A stretch of 64,000 nucleotides of DNA, taken from positions 148,874 to 212,873 of the forward strand of contig NZ_DAXW01000001.1 in NCBI RefSeq assembly GCF_002506585.1. The letters run 5' to 3'. The notes beneath the pieces were generated by a model. The model saw nothing but the letters and a program-made list of their open reading frames with translations, had not been told where the DNA came from and did not search any database. The stretch is from Methanoculleus sp. UBA430 (GTDB lineage: Archaea > Halobacteriota > Methanomicrobia > Methanomicrobiales > Methanoculleaceae). Positions 49,935-56,622 of the stretch are shown piece by piece (the stretch's first letter is position 1; the number at the start of each line of letters is the position of its first letter). Made by a program: the position numbers and the translations under genes.

Positions 49935-50218
49935 GGTCTCCGTCTCCCCTTCCGCCTGAGCCGTTCGACCTCCTCGCCCCCCGGCACCCGGATCAGGAAC
50001 GTCCCGTAGCAGGGCTTGGTGTAGGGGAGGATGATGAAGGTATCCTCCTCCACCCCGACGGCGATCGGCGGGACCCCGATGAGGTGCGTATCAAAGATCG
50101 CATACCCCGGATCGACGTAGTAGACCTCGCGGCAGCGTTTCTCCACCAGGGCGCGGCATTCCGCGAACGAGGCTCCCCGGAGGAGAACCTCAGGGTTCAG
50201 CTCGTCGATGCACGCCAT
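49931..50218 (-). CDS. DUF1894 family methanogen protein
   Basis: A 95-residue protein typical of methanogens: CIDELNPEVLLRGASFAECR at the start, EVYYVDPGYAIFDTHLIGVPPI in the middle and ILPYTKPCYGTFLIRVPGG near the end. Three Cys are present. No function is known. Its 5' end overlaps the DUF1890 gene by 22 bases and its stop overlaps thiI by 4, and the two DUFs are commonly neighbours in methanogens. Placement in a cysteine/thiolation operon suggests a sulfur-related role. Confidence 0.88.
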   Translation of the reverse strand: MACIDELNPEVLLRGASFAECRALVEKRCREVYYVDPGYAIFDTHLIGVPPIAVGVEEDTFIILPYTKPCYGTFLIRVPGGEEVERLRRKGRRRP

Positions 50219-50679
50219 CCGAAGACCTCATCGATCCCTTTCTTTAGTTTCCCCGGGTTGTGGACCGCCTTCTCCATGACCTTCTCGCAGGGGAACTCGA
50301 CCCCTGCTGCGAGTTCTTCGGCGTTCCGGCCGAAGACGATGACCACGAGGCGGGCTTCCGGAAGGAGGTAGCGCATCGTGGCGGCGTACGATATGCCGGC
50401 ATCGTTATGGGCAAAGACCACACAGAGAGCGGCGTCCCGCTTCTTCTCCGAGACCTCTCCGATACAGCGGTCGAGGTCGACGGTCTTTCCGATGTAGTGC
50501 TTCTTTTGGTCGGAGACGCGGAGGAGCCCGATAACCGAAGGGTTTCCGGCCGTGACCACGTCGTAGCCGTCCTCGGCGAGCCGGCCTGCGAGGTAGAGGC
50601 CGATCGCCGCCTGAACCGGGACCTCCGGGCACCCGAAGACCAGGAGGGCTGATTCATCCTTATGTGCTTGCGTTGTCAT
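50197..50679 (-). CDS. DUF1890 family methanogen protein
   Basis: A 160-residue protein of a methanogen-restricted family. It begins ESALLVFGCPEVPVQAAIGL after a short polar lead, continues YDVVTAGNPSVIGLLRVSDQ and CVVFAHNDAGISYAATMRYL, and looks like a Rossmann-type alpha/beta fold. Three Cys are present, one in the FGCPEVP motif that opens the fold. I chose the ATG at 50679, which overlaps the MetX stop (ATGA), over 50685. Function unknown; linked by overlap to DUF1894. Confidence 0.87.
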   Translation of the reverse strand: MTTQAHKDESALLVFGCPEVPVQAAIGLYLAGRLAEDGYDVVTAGNPSVIGLLRVSDQKKHYIGKTVDLDRCIGEVSEKKRDAALCVVFAHNDAGISYAATMRYLLPEARLVVIVFGRNAEELAAGVEFPCEKVMEKAVHNPGKLKKGIDEVFGWRASTS

Positions 50680-52145
50680 GCGCATCGTCCTATCAGCGTG
50701 CTGATCGCATCGCTTGAGATGAGCCCGATCACCCGCCGGTCGGCGTCGACGACGGGAAGGGCGGATATCGAGCGTTCCTCCATCCTCCGGGCGGCCTCCG
50801 TGACCGGTTCGTCCGGCGCGGCGGTGACGACCGAGCGGGACATGATCTCGTCGAGGCTGCCGTAACAGCAGGCGACCGCTTTCGCGATGTCCCAGGAGGT
50901 GACGATCCCGGCGAGATCGCCCTTCCCGGCGAGCACCGGGAGGTGGTTGACGGCGTTCTCGATCATGAGCCTCGCGGCGTCGTGGATGGATGCCCGTTCG
51001 GCGATGGTCGGGACACCTGTCTCCATGACGTCCCGGACGAGCAGATGGTCGAGGAACGTGCCGATGAGGTAGTTCATCTGCCCGTCTTCGAGGAGGAAGG
51101 CATCGTGCCCGTAATTCGAACGGATCTCGCAGTATTGAACGTTGATACCGTTTGCGGCCAGGGCATCGACGATCTCCTCGGACTGGTAGGGCGGGTAGAG
51201 CCAGTCGGAAGAGACCGAGACGACCAGGAACGAGGCCTTCACCCCGGCAAACCCGGCGGCAAGCGAGTCGTCCACGGCGAGGTCGAAGTAGTCGAGCGCC
51301 CGGGTGATGTAGAGGTAGGCGTTGGCGTCGAACCGCCGGGTGAAGGTCTCGCCCTGGTGGTGGAGGTAACTCTCGACCTGGAACTCGGTGGAGAACCCGT
51401 AGCCGACGCTGCTTCGGTTCTGGAGGTTACGCCCGAACTTCTCGCGCATCGCCCCGTCGGAGAGGTAGGTGATGTGCCCGATCATCCGGGCGAGCCGCAG
51501 GCCCTGCACCGGCGGGCGATCTGCCGGATAGGCCCCGCCCGCCCACGCGGGATCGGCCATGATCGCCTGCCGCCCGACCTCGTTGAAGGCGATCTGCTGG
51601 GCGGTCGAGCGTGCGGTCGTGGCGACGGCGATCACCTTCCGGACCGCCTCCGGGTAGGTGACTGCCCACTGGAGCGCCTGCATGCCCCCCATCGAACCTC
51701 CCGCCACCGCGGCGAGGCACTCGATCCCGAGGTGTTCGATCAACCGTTTCTGCGCCCTGACCATGTCCTTCACGGTGATCACCGGGAAGGTGAGGACATA
51801 GGGCCGGCCGGTCGCGGGGTTGACGGAGGCGGGCCCGGTCGAACCCTTGCAGCCGCCGATGACGTTTGAGCAGACGATGAAGTAGCGGTCGGTGTCGAAG
51901 GCCTTTCCGGGCCCGACGACGCCGTCCCACCATCCCGGCCGGGTCTCGCCATCGTGGTAGCCTGCCGCGTGGGCGTCGCCGGAGAGGGCGTGACAGATCA
52001 GGATAGCGTTGCTCTTCTCCCGGTTCAGCCGGCCGTAGGTCTCGTAGGCGATCGTCACCGGCGCAAGAACCGCACCGCTCTCGAGGGTGAGGGGGTCGGG
52101 GAAGGTGACGTACTCCGTCCTGACGGTACCGACCGATCCGGGCAT
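50676..52145 (-). CDS. metX: Homoserine O-acetyltransferase MetX with C-terminal CBS pair
   Basis: A 489-residue fusion. Residues 1-370 are the alpha/beta hydrolase MetX, which makes O-acetylhomoserine from homoserine and acetyl-CoA: ILICHALSGDAHAAGYHD, the nucleophile Ser in AVAGGSMGGMQALQWAV, Asp in SSDWLYPPYQSEEI and His in SNYGHDAFLLEDGQM. Residues about 375-489 form two CBS motifs (DVMETGVPTIAERASIHDAA and DEIMSRSVVTAAPDEPVTEA), likely sensing adenosyl compounds such as SAM or ATP and giving feedback control. The ATG at 52145 follows AGGATG. It lies 1 base downstream of metY. Confidence 0.93.
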   Translation of the reverse strand: MPGSVGTVRTEYVTFPDPLTLESGAVLAPVTIAYETYGRLNREKSNAILICHALSGDAHAAGYHDGETRPGWWDGVVGPGKAFDTDRYFIVCSNVIGGCKGSTGPASVNPATGRPYVLTFPVITVKDMVRAQKRLIEHLGIECLAAVAGGSMGGMQALQWAVTYPEAVRKVIAVATTARSTAQQIAFNEVGRQAIMADPAWAGGAYPADRPPVQGLRLARMIGHITYLSDGAMREKFGRNLQNRSSVGYGFSTEFQVESYLHHQGETFTRRFDANAYLYITRALDYFDLAVDDSLAAGFAGVKASFLVVSVSSDWLYPPYQSEEIVDALAANGINVQYCEIRSNYGHDAFLLEDGQMNYLIGTFLDHLLVRDVMETGVPTIAERASIHDAARLMIENAVNHLPVLAGKGDLAGIVTSWDIAKAVACCYGSLDEIMSRSVVTAAPDEPVTEAARRMEERSISALPVVDADRRVIGLISSDAISTLIGRCA

Positions 52146-52146
52146 G

Positions 52147-53442
52147 TTACGCATCCTGAAGGGCCTGATCGAGGTCTTCGATGATATCTCTGACGTCCTC
52201 TATCCCGACGGAGAGGCGTATGAAGTCAGGAGTGACCCCGCAGGTCGCCTGCTCCGCGGGCGTCAGCTGCTGGTGGGTGGTGCTCGCCGGGTGGATGACC
52301 AGGCTCTTCGCGTCGCCGATGTTTGCCAGGTGCGAGAAGAGCCGGAGCCGCTCGATCACCTTTTTGCTCGCTTCGCACCCTCCTTTCACCCCGAACCCGA
52401 CCAGGGCGCCGAACCCGCCGGAAAGGTAGTTCCGCGCGAGGGCGTGGGCCGGGTGATCGGGGAGGCCGGGGTAGTTCACCCAGGCGACCTTCGGGTGGTC
52501 CCGGAGGAACCGGGCGACCGCCAGGGCGTTCTCCGAGTGCCGCTCCATCCGGAGGTGGAGGGTCTCGAGCCCCAGCAGGAGGAGGAAGGCGTTCATCGGC
52601 GAGAGGCACGCGCCCATGTCCCGGAGGACTTCAAGCCGGACCTTGTAGGCGAGGGCGACGTTCCCGAGCCCCGGGTAGTCGCGGAACGTCTCCCAGTACC
52701 GGAGCCCGTGGTAGGAGGGGTCGGGCTCGGTGAAGCCGGGGAACTTTCCGTTGTCCCAGGCGAAGTTGCCGGAGTCGACGATCACCCCGCCGATCGAGGT
52801 GCCGTGGCCCCCGACGAACTTGGTGGCCGAGAGGACGACGATGTCGGCGCCGTGGTCGATGGGGCGGACGAGACCGACCGCCGCGGTGTTGTCGACGACG
52901 AACGGCACCTCGGCGTCGTGGGCGATCGCCGCGACGCCCTCAAAGTCGGGGACGTCAAGTTTCGGGTTCCCGATCGACTCGGCGTAGACCGCCCGGGTCT
53001 TCTCCGTCACCGCCGCCGAAAACGCCTCCGGGTCGGTCGAGTCGACGAAGATGACCTGCCGTCCCAGTTTCGGGAACGTGTAGTTGAAGAGCTCGTAGGT
53101 GCCGCCGTAGAGGTTGTCGGCGGCGACGATCTCGTCGCCCGGCCGCGTGACCGCAAGGAGGGCGCTCGAGATCGCCGCCATCCCCGACGCGACCCCCACC
53201 GCCGCGGTTCCTCCCTCGATCGCGGCCATCCTCTGCTCGAAGACGTCGGTGGTGGGGTTCATCAGCCGGGTGTAGATGTTCCCGGGCTCTTTGAGAGCAA
53301 AGAGGTTCGCCGCGTGTTCCGTGTCGCGGAAGACGTAGGAGGTCGTCTGGTAGATCGGTACGGCCCGGGCTCCCGTCGCCGGATCGGGCGACTGCCCGGC
53401 GTGGAGGGCGAGCGTGCCCGGCCGGTAATTGTGCGTGCTCAT
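52147..53442 (-). CDS. metY: O-acetylhomoserine sulfhydrylase MetY
   Basis: A 431-residue PLP enzyme of the Cys/Met metabolism family. It converts O-acetylhomoserine and sulfide to homocysteine. Motifs are TLALHAGQSPDPATGARAVP, YTRLMNPTTDVFEQRMAAIEGG, GASGMAA-type PLP loop (ASGMAAISSALLAV), and the PLP lysine in VLSATKFVGGHGTSIGG. Length and the insert after residue 220 favour MetY over MetB/MetC. The ATG at 53442 overlaps the SepCysS stop (ATGA). MetX, the producer of its substrate, follows. Confidence 0.94.
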   Translation of the reverse strand: MSTHNYRPGTLALHAGQSPDPATGARAVPIYQTTSYVFRDTEHAANLFALKEPGNIYTRLMNPTTDVFEQRMAAIEGGTAAVGVASGMAAISSALLAVTRPGDEIVAADNLYGGTYELFNYTFPKLGRQVIFVDSTDPEAFSAAVTEKTRAVYAESIGNPKLDVPDFEGVAAIAHDAEVPFVVDNTAAVGLVRPIDHGADIVVLSATKFVGGHGTSIGGVIVDSGNFAWDNGKFPGFTEPDPSYHGLRYWETFRDYPGLGNVALAYKVRLEVLRDMGACLSPMNAFLLLLGLETLHLRMERHSENALAVARFLRDHPKVAWVNYPGLPDHPAHALARNYLSGGFGALVGFGVKGGCEASKKVIERLRLFSHLANIGDAKSLVIHPASTTHQQLTPAEQATCGVTPDFIRLSVGIEDVRDIIEDLDQALQDA

Positions 53443-54812
53443 GTTGATTCTTTCCTGACGTTCAGATCGTATTTTGCGGCGATATCCTGGAAAGCCTCCG
53501 TCAGGTAGCGGATCTTCTTCCAGGAGAGGCCGAAGGTGTTCAGTTTCCAGGTCCGGGTGGCGCCGGCGAACTCCCCGGCGATCCCGCGCCCTGAGAGTTC
53601 GTCGGAGAGGAAGAATCCCCGCCGCTTGTGCGCCGCGGCGACCGTGTCGAAACTCCCGGTGGTGTCCACTTTCGTGAGGGTGTGCCTCCGCGGGTACTCG
53701 GAGAGGACCTTCGTCCCCTCGATGGCGAGGAGGCCGTCGATGAAGTGGTTGGACTTCTTCACCTCTTCGTCCCAGCGGAGGGTCCGCTCCCGGACGGCAG
53801 GGAACGAGGCGATCATGGCGATGAGGTTCGCCCCCATCAGGGTGCAGCCGAGCATCTCCACCTCCTTGACCCCGAACTTCCGCTGGGTGAGGTCGCCGGT
53901 CATCGCCGTCGTCCGGAAGACCTGCGGCGCCCACTCGGCGGTGGCGGCAAGGGCCCCGGAGGGAGCGGGGGAGGCCATGCTCTTGTGCCCGGAGCCGACG
54001 ACGAAGTCGGCCCCGATCGCTTTACCGTCGACGGGCATGGTCCCGACCGTGTAGGCCCCGTTGAGGAGGAACGGGACGTCGTACTGGTGAGCGACCTTCG
54101 CGATACCGGCGACGTCGTGGAGGTTCCCGAACTGGTAGTCGACGTGGTCGATCATGGCGAGCGCCGGGTTTTTCCCGGTCTCGCGCCGGACGTCCTCGAT
54201 CTTTGCGGCGACGGCGTCGGGGGTGACGAGGTTCTCCTTCGAGACCGGGACCTCCTTCACCACGCCTCCCGCCCCTTCGACGGCCAGAAACTCCGTGTAG
54301 TGGGCGAGAGCCGAGACGATGACCGGGTCGCCCTTCTCGACGAGGGTGGAGGCGACCGCCTGGAACCCCCGGCGGGCGCCGGGGACGACGCGGACCATGT
54401 CCATGTTCAGGAACCGGGCCAGGTCCTCGTGGAACGCCGCGATGGGGGGCTTCGTGATCTTGTCGAGGCGGAAGGGTTTCCGGCAGGCGTCGCAGGTGGA
54501 GTAGCCGTCACCGTAGGCGATGAGCGCCTTCCGGCCCTCGAGGGTCAGGCGGCCGGCGGCCTGGATCGGCTGGATGTTGATATACGCCTCTTCCCGGTTC
54601 CGGATATCGAGGGTGCCCGCGATCTTCGTGACCGCAGGGGCCCCGGTCCCCGCCTCCAGGTCGTCGAGGATGGCACGGACCCGGGCGACACCCTCGCGGA
54701 GCGCCTGCTCTTCGCCGGAGTCCGGGCCGGTCGGGAGTGCCTCCCGGAGCACCTCGCGGATATCCTCGAGCGCAAAGAGCGCTTCGAACGTCTTCTGAAC
54801 CTGTTCTTTCAT
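53439..54812 (-). CDS. pscS: O-phosphoseryl-tRNA:Cys-tRNA synthase SepCysS
   Basis: A 457-residue PLP enzyme that turns phosphoserine on tRNA-Cys into cysteine, the indirect route typical of methanogens. Motifs are YINIQPIQAAGRLTLEGRKA, YSTCDACRKPF (two conserved Cys), VRVVPGARRGFQAVASTLVE, the PLP lysine in FVVGSGHKSMASPAPSGALA, and a third conserved Cys in EMLGCTLMG. Those three Cys are known to hold a cluster in related enzymes. An N-terminal helical extension of about 70 residues is present, as in long-form SepCysS. It starts 12 bases after the tRNA-Cys gene on the same strand. Confidence 0.95.
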   Translation of the reverse strand: MKEQVQKTFEALFALEDIREVLREALPTGPDSGEEQALREGVARVRAILDDLEAGTGAPAVTKIAGTLDIRNREEAYINIQPIQAAGRLTLEGRKALIAYGDGYSTCDACRKPFRLDKITKPPIAAFHEDLARFLNMDMVRVVPGARRGFQAVASTLVEKGDPVIVSALAHYTEFLAVEGAGGVVKEVPVSKENLVTPDAVAAKIEDVRRETGKNPALAMIDHVDYQFGNLHDVAGIAKVAHQYDVPFLLNGAYTVGTMPVDGKAIGADFVVGSGHKSMASPAPSGALAATAEWAPQVFRTTAMTGDLTQRKFGVKEVEMLGCTLMGANLIAMIASFPAVRERTLRWDEEVKKSNHFIDGLLAIEGTKVLSEYPRRHTLTKVDTTGSFDTVAAAHKRRGFFLSDELSGRGIAGEFAGATRTWKLNTFGLSWKKIRYLTEAFQDIAAKYDLNVRKEST

Positions 54813-54824
54813 GGGGATACCTCA

Positions 54825-54896
54825 AGCCGAGGCCCGGAGTCGAACCGGGATGGAGTTGATCTGCAGTCAACCGCGTAGCCGTTCCGCCACCTCGGC
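54825..54896 (-). tRNA. tRNA-Cys (anticodon GCA)
   Basis: A 72-nt cloverleaf. The acceptor GCCGAGG pairs with CCTCGGC, the D arm is GCG/CGC, the anticodon arm GTTGA-CTGCAGA-TCAAC gives GCA, and the T arm is CCCGG-TTCGACT-CCGGG with discriminator U as required for cysteine. No CCA encoded. It lies directly upstream of and on the same strand as SepCysS, the enzyme that acts on it, with no room for a separate promoter (12 bases), so both probably share one transcript. Confidence 0.96.
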
Positions 54897-54907
54897 AGGA
54901 TTCGAAG

Positions 54908-54958
54908 TTAACAATTGTTAATCGGACCTACAGTAAATAACAATTGTGAATATTTATA
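54908..54958 (-). promoter_or_regulatory. Promoter with two ACAATTGT palindromes for tRNA-Cys/SepCysS operon
   Basis: On the minus strand TATAAATA (54951-54958) is followed by ATAACAATTGTGAA-type site B (54937-54950, plus-strand reading) and then by perfect TTAACAATTGTTAA, site A (54908-54921). The expected start site near 54928-54932 lies between them; site A lies 12 bases before the tRNA. Centre-to-centre distance is 29 bases. A repressor bound at both would fully cover the start. The following 54959-55246 holds no gene that I can support. Confidence 0.75.
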
Positions 54959-55220
54959 CCTTCGGATCGTGCCCGCCACCGACCCCCTTCGGGGAGAAGG
55001 AACGCCGCAAGAACAGCAGGTGGTTCCCACCTGGCCAGCGGGCTCTGCGGCAAGAACGGCAGCGGGTCCGCGGCAGGTCCGGGTACGCCGACACCATCCG
55101 GGGTTGACCGCCGGACCAGGGACGAAATGAGCCGTAATTTCCTCGCCCCCGGAGGGATGTAGGTAAATTCCCGGAAGAAGTCGAGTCACGAAACCGTTGG
55201 TGTAAAAGAGCCAGGTTTTT

Positions 55221-55430
55221 ATCCAGTGTAGACATACACCACGCTTATGAGCGAGATGAACGGTCGCTATGAACGTGGGCGCTGGGTCCAGGATCCCGCC
55301 CCCATACCGGAGGCAAAACAGGAGCCCGATGTAAAAACAGATTCTATCCAGGGTAGCCATCCACCCACGCTTACGAACGAGATGAACGGTCGCTATGAAC
55401 GCGGGCGCTGGGTCCAGGGTTCCGTACCGG
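55221..55430 (+). repeat. Tandem duplication of about 126 bp covering the 5' end of a gene
   Basis: Sequence from 55221 (ATCCAGTGTAGAC...) reappears from 55346 (ATCCAGGGTAGCC...) with an offset of 125 bases that becomes 126 after a one-base difference. The longest match includes GAGATGAACGGTCGCTATGA at 55253 and 55379. The unit covers leader, start codon and the first codons. In the second unit the original ATG AGC reads ACG AAC, so the former start is now an internal Thr-Asn. Confidence 0.75.
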
Positions 55431-55753
55431 CACCGGAGGCAAAACCGGAGCCGGCGGCAATACAGGAACCCGAAGTGAAATCAGGGCCGGCGGTAAAACC
55501 CGAACCGGAGGTGAAACCCGAACCCGGGGCAACATCAGGGCCGGAGGCACCCACCATCGAGGAGCATATGCACGAGGCATCGCGGTCGGTCCGCAAGGCA
55601 GTCAACGACGTGATGAACGCGGGGCACCGCCTGCTCGGGACGCCTGAAGGGCACGAGCAGATCGAGCAGGCGGCACGGAAGGCCGGGGAGGACCTGGAGC
55701 GAGCGATCAACGCCTGGGCGGAGTCTGCGCGGCGGGCCCTGCAGAGGCGGTGA
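55247..55753 (+). CDS. Repeat-containing acidic/Pro-rich protein with MNGRYERGRWVQ motifs
   Basis: A 168-residue soluble protein. Two copies of EMNGRYERGRWVQ (residues 3-15 and 45-57) are followed by a low-complexity stretch of PEPEVKPEP type (about 60-105) and a helical C-terminal domain from EEHMHEASRSVRKAVNDVMN to the end. The MNGRYERGRWV-type motif occurs at the start of small methanogen proteins of unknown role. The DNA shows that the second motif arose by tandem duplication of the gene's own 5' end. Its last 47 bases overlap the convergent hydrolase gene. Confidence 0.7.
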   Translation: MSEMNGRYERGRWVQDPAPIPEAKQEPDVKTDSIQGSHPPTLTNEMNGRYERGRWVQGSVPAPEAKPEPAAIQEPEVKSGPAVKPEPEVKPEPGATSGPEAPTIEEHMHEASRSVRKAVNDVMNAGHRLLGTPEGHEQIEQAARKAGEDLERAINAWAESARRALQRR

Positions 55754-56585
55754 GGAGGTAATCCCTGACGCGGGCGACGACCTCGGGGTTCCTCGGCAGC
55801 CGGGTGTGGCAGTAATGCTCCGGGTCCCGGGCGAGGAACGTGGGGTCTGCCGGAAGCACATCCATCCGGGCCCCGGGGAGGTATGAGTCGATGTGGGGGA
55901 CGATCCCGTCGCCGGCATAGGTCGCCCGCCATTTCCCGTCGGGAGCGATCTCCCAGGTCCGGCCGCCGAAGGCCGGGAAGAAGGCCGGGGTCGCGGTGAG
56001 GTTCGCGCCGAGGAGGATCCGGTAGTCGATGTCGTCGCGGGTCCCGGCGGCCCGGAGCGCCGCGACGGTCCTGCTCCCCGGCCGGAACTCCTGGACGATG
56101 GTGTCGTCGGCGGGGTCGTAACCCTCCGGCACGAAGACCCCGGCAAGGCGCCGGATCACCTCCGGGCCCCGGTCGGGGTCGTTGAAGAGCTCGGCCATGG
56201 CCGAGCCGTTGTTCGGCGGGCCGATCCCGACGAGCATCCGGACCTCTTCTTCCCGTGCGCCGCCGTCGAGGACCTCGAGGAGGTAGCGGGCGATGCAGGT
56301 CCCCATCGAGTGGCAGACGATGTCGACCGGGCCAACGTAACCGGTCCCCTTCCGCTGTGCGTGGATGAAGTCCTGGAGAGCGAGGGCGATCGGTTCTGTC
56401 CCGTCATCCTGCATCGTGGTGTGGTCGAACCTCCAGAAGGGCACCGCGGCATCGGTGAGCACGGGGGCGAGGCGGTTCCAGATCCCGGGATGGCTCCGCC
56501 ACCCGTGGACCAGAACGGCAGGACATCTCTCGTTCGTCAGAATGGCAGCACGCCCCCCCTCTGCCGGCAGCAGATCATAACCCAT
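55707..56585 (-). CDS. Alpha/beta hydrolase (lipase-like)
   Basis: A 292-residue hydrolase. The N-terminal CPAVLVHGWRSHPGIWNRL carries the oxyanion-hole HG motif, VDIVCHSMGTCIARYLLE the nucleophile elbow with Ser (C-H-S-M-G), and an Asp/His pair is likely in AGDGIVPHIDSYLPG and EHYCHTRLPRNPEV. It resembles triacylglycerol lipase/PGAP1-like esterases. No signal peptide is evident, so it is cytosolic. The substrate is unknown. Its 3' end overlaps the neighbouring convergent gene by 47 bases, unusually long for this compact genome, so the true gene may be a little shorter in evolution than its current stop. Confidence 0.8.
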   Translation of the reverse strand: MGYDLLPAEGGRAAILTNERCPAVLVHGWRSHPGIWNRLAPVLTDAAVPFWRFDHTTMQDDGTEPIALALQDFIHAQRKGTGYVGPVDIVCHSMGTCIARYLLEVLDGGAREEEVRMLVGIGPPNNGSAMAELFNDPDRGPEVIRRLAGVFVPEGYDPADDTIVQEFRPGSRTVAALRAAGTRDDIDYRILLGANLTATPAFFPAFGGRTWEIAPDGKWRATYAGDGIVPHIDSYLPGARMDVLPADPTFLARDPEHYCHTRLPRNPEVVARVRDYLLTASAGPAAQTPPRR

Positions 56586-56622
56586 AATCGGGCGCTCATC
56601 ACGATGTAGGTTTCGGCGGGGG

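Noticed and set aside
54959..55246. Small RNA gene in the gap after the tRNA-Cys promoter
   Set aside because: Some short repeats (CGCAAGAAC-GCAG twice) are present but no stable fold, promoter or terminator could be supported by eye.
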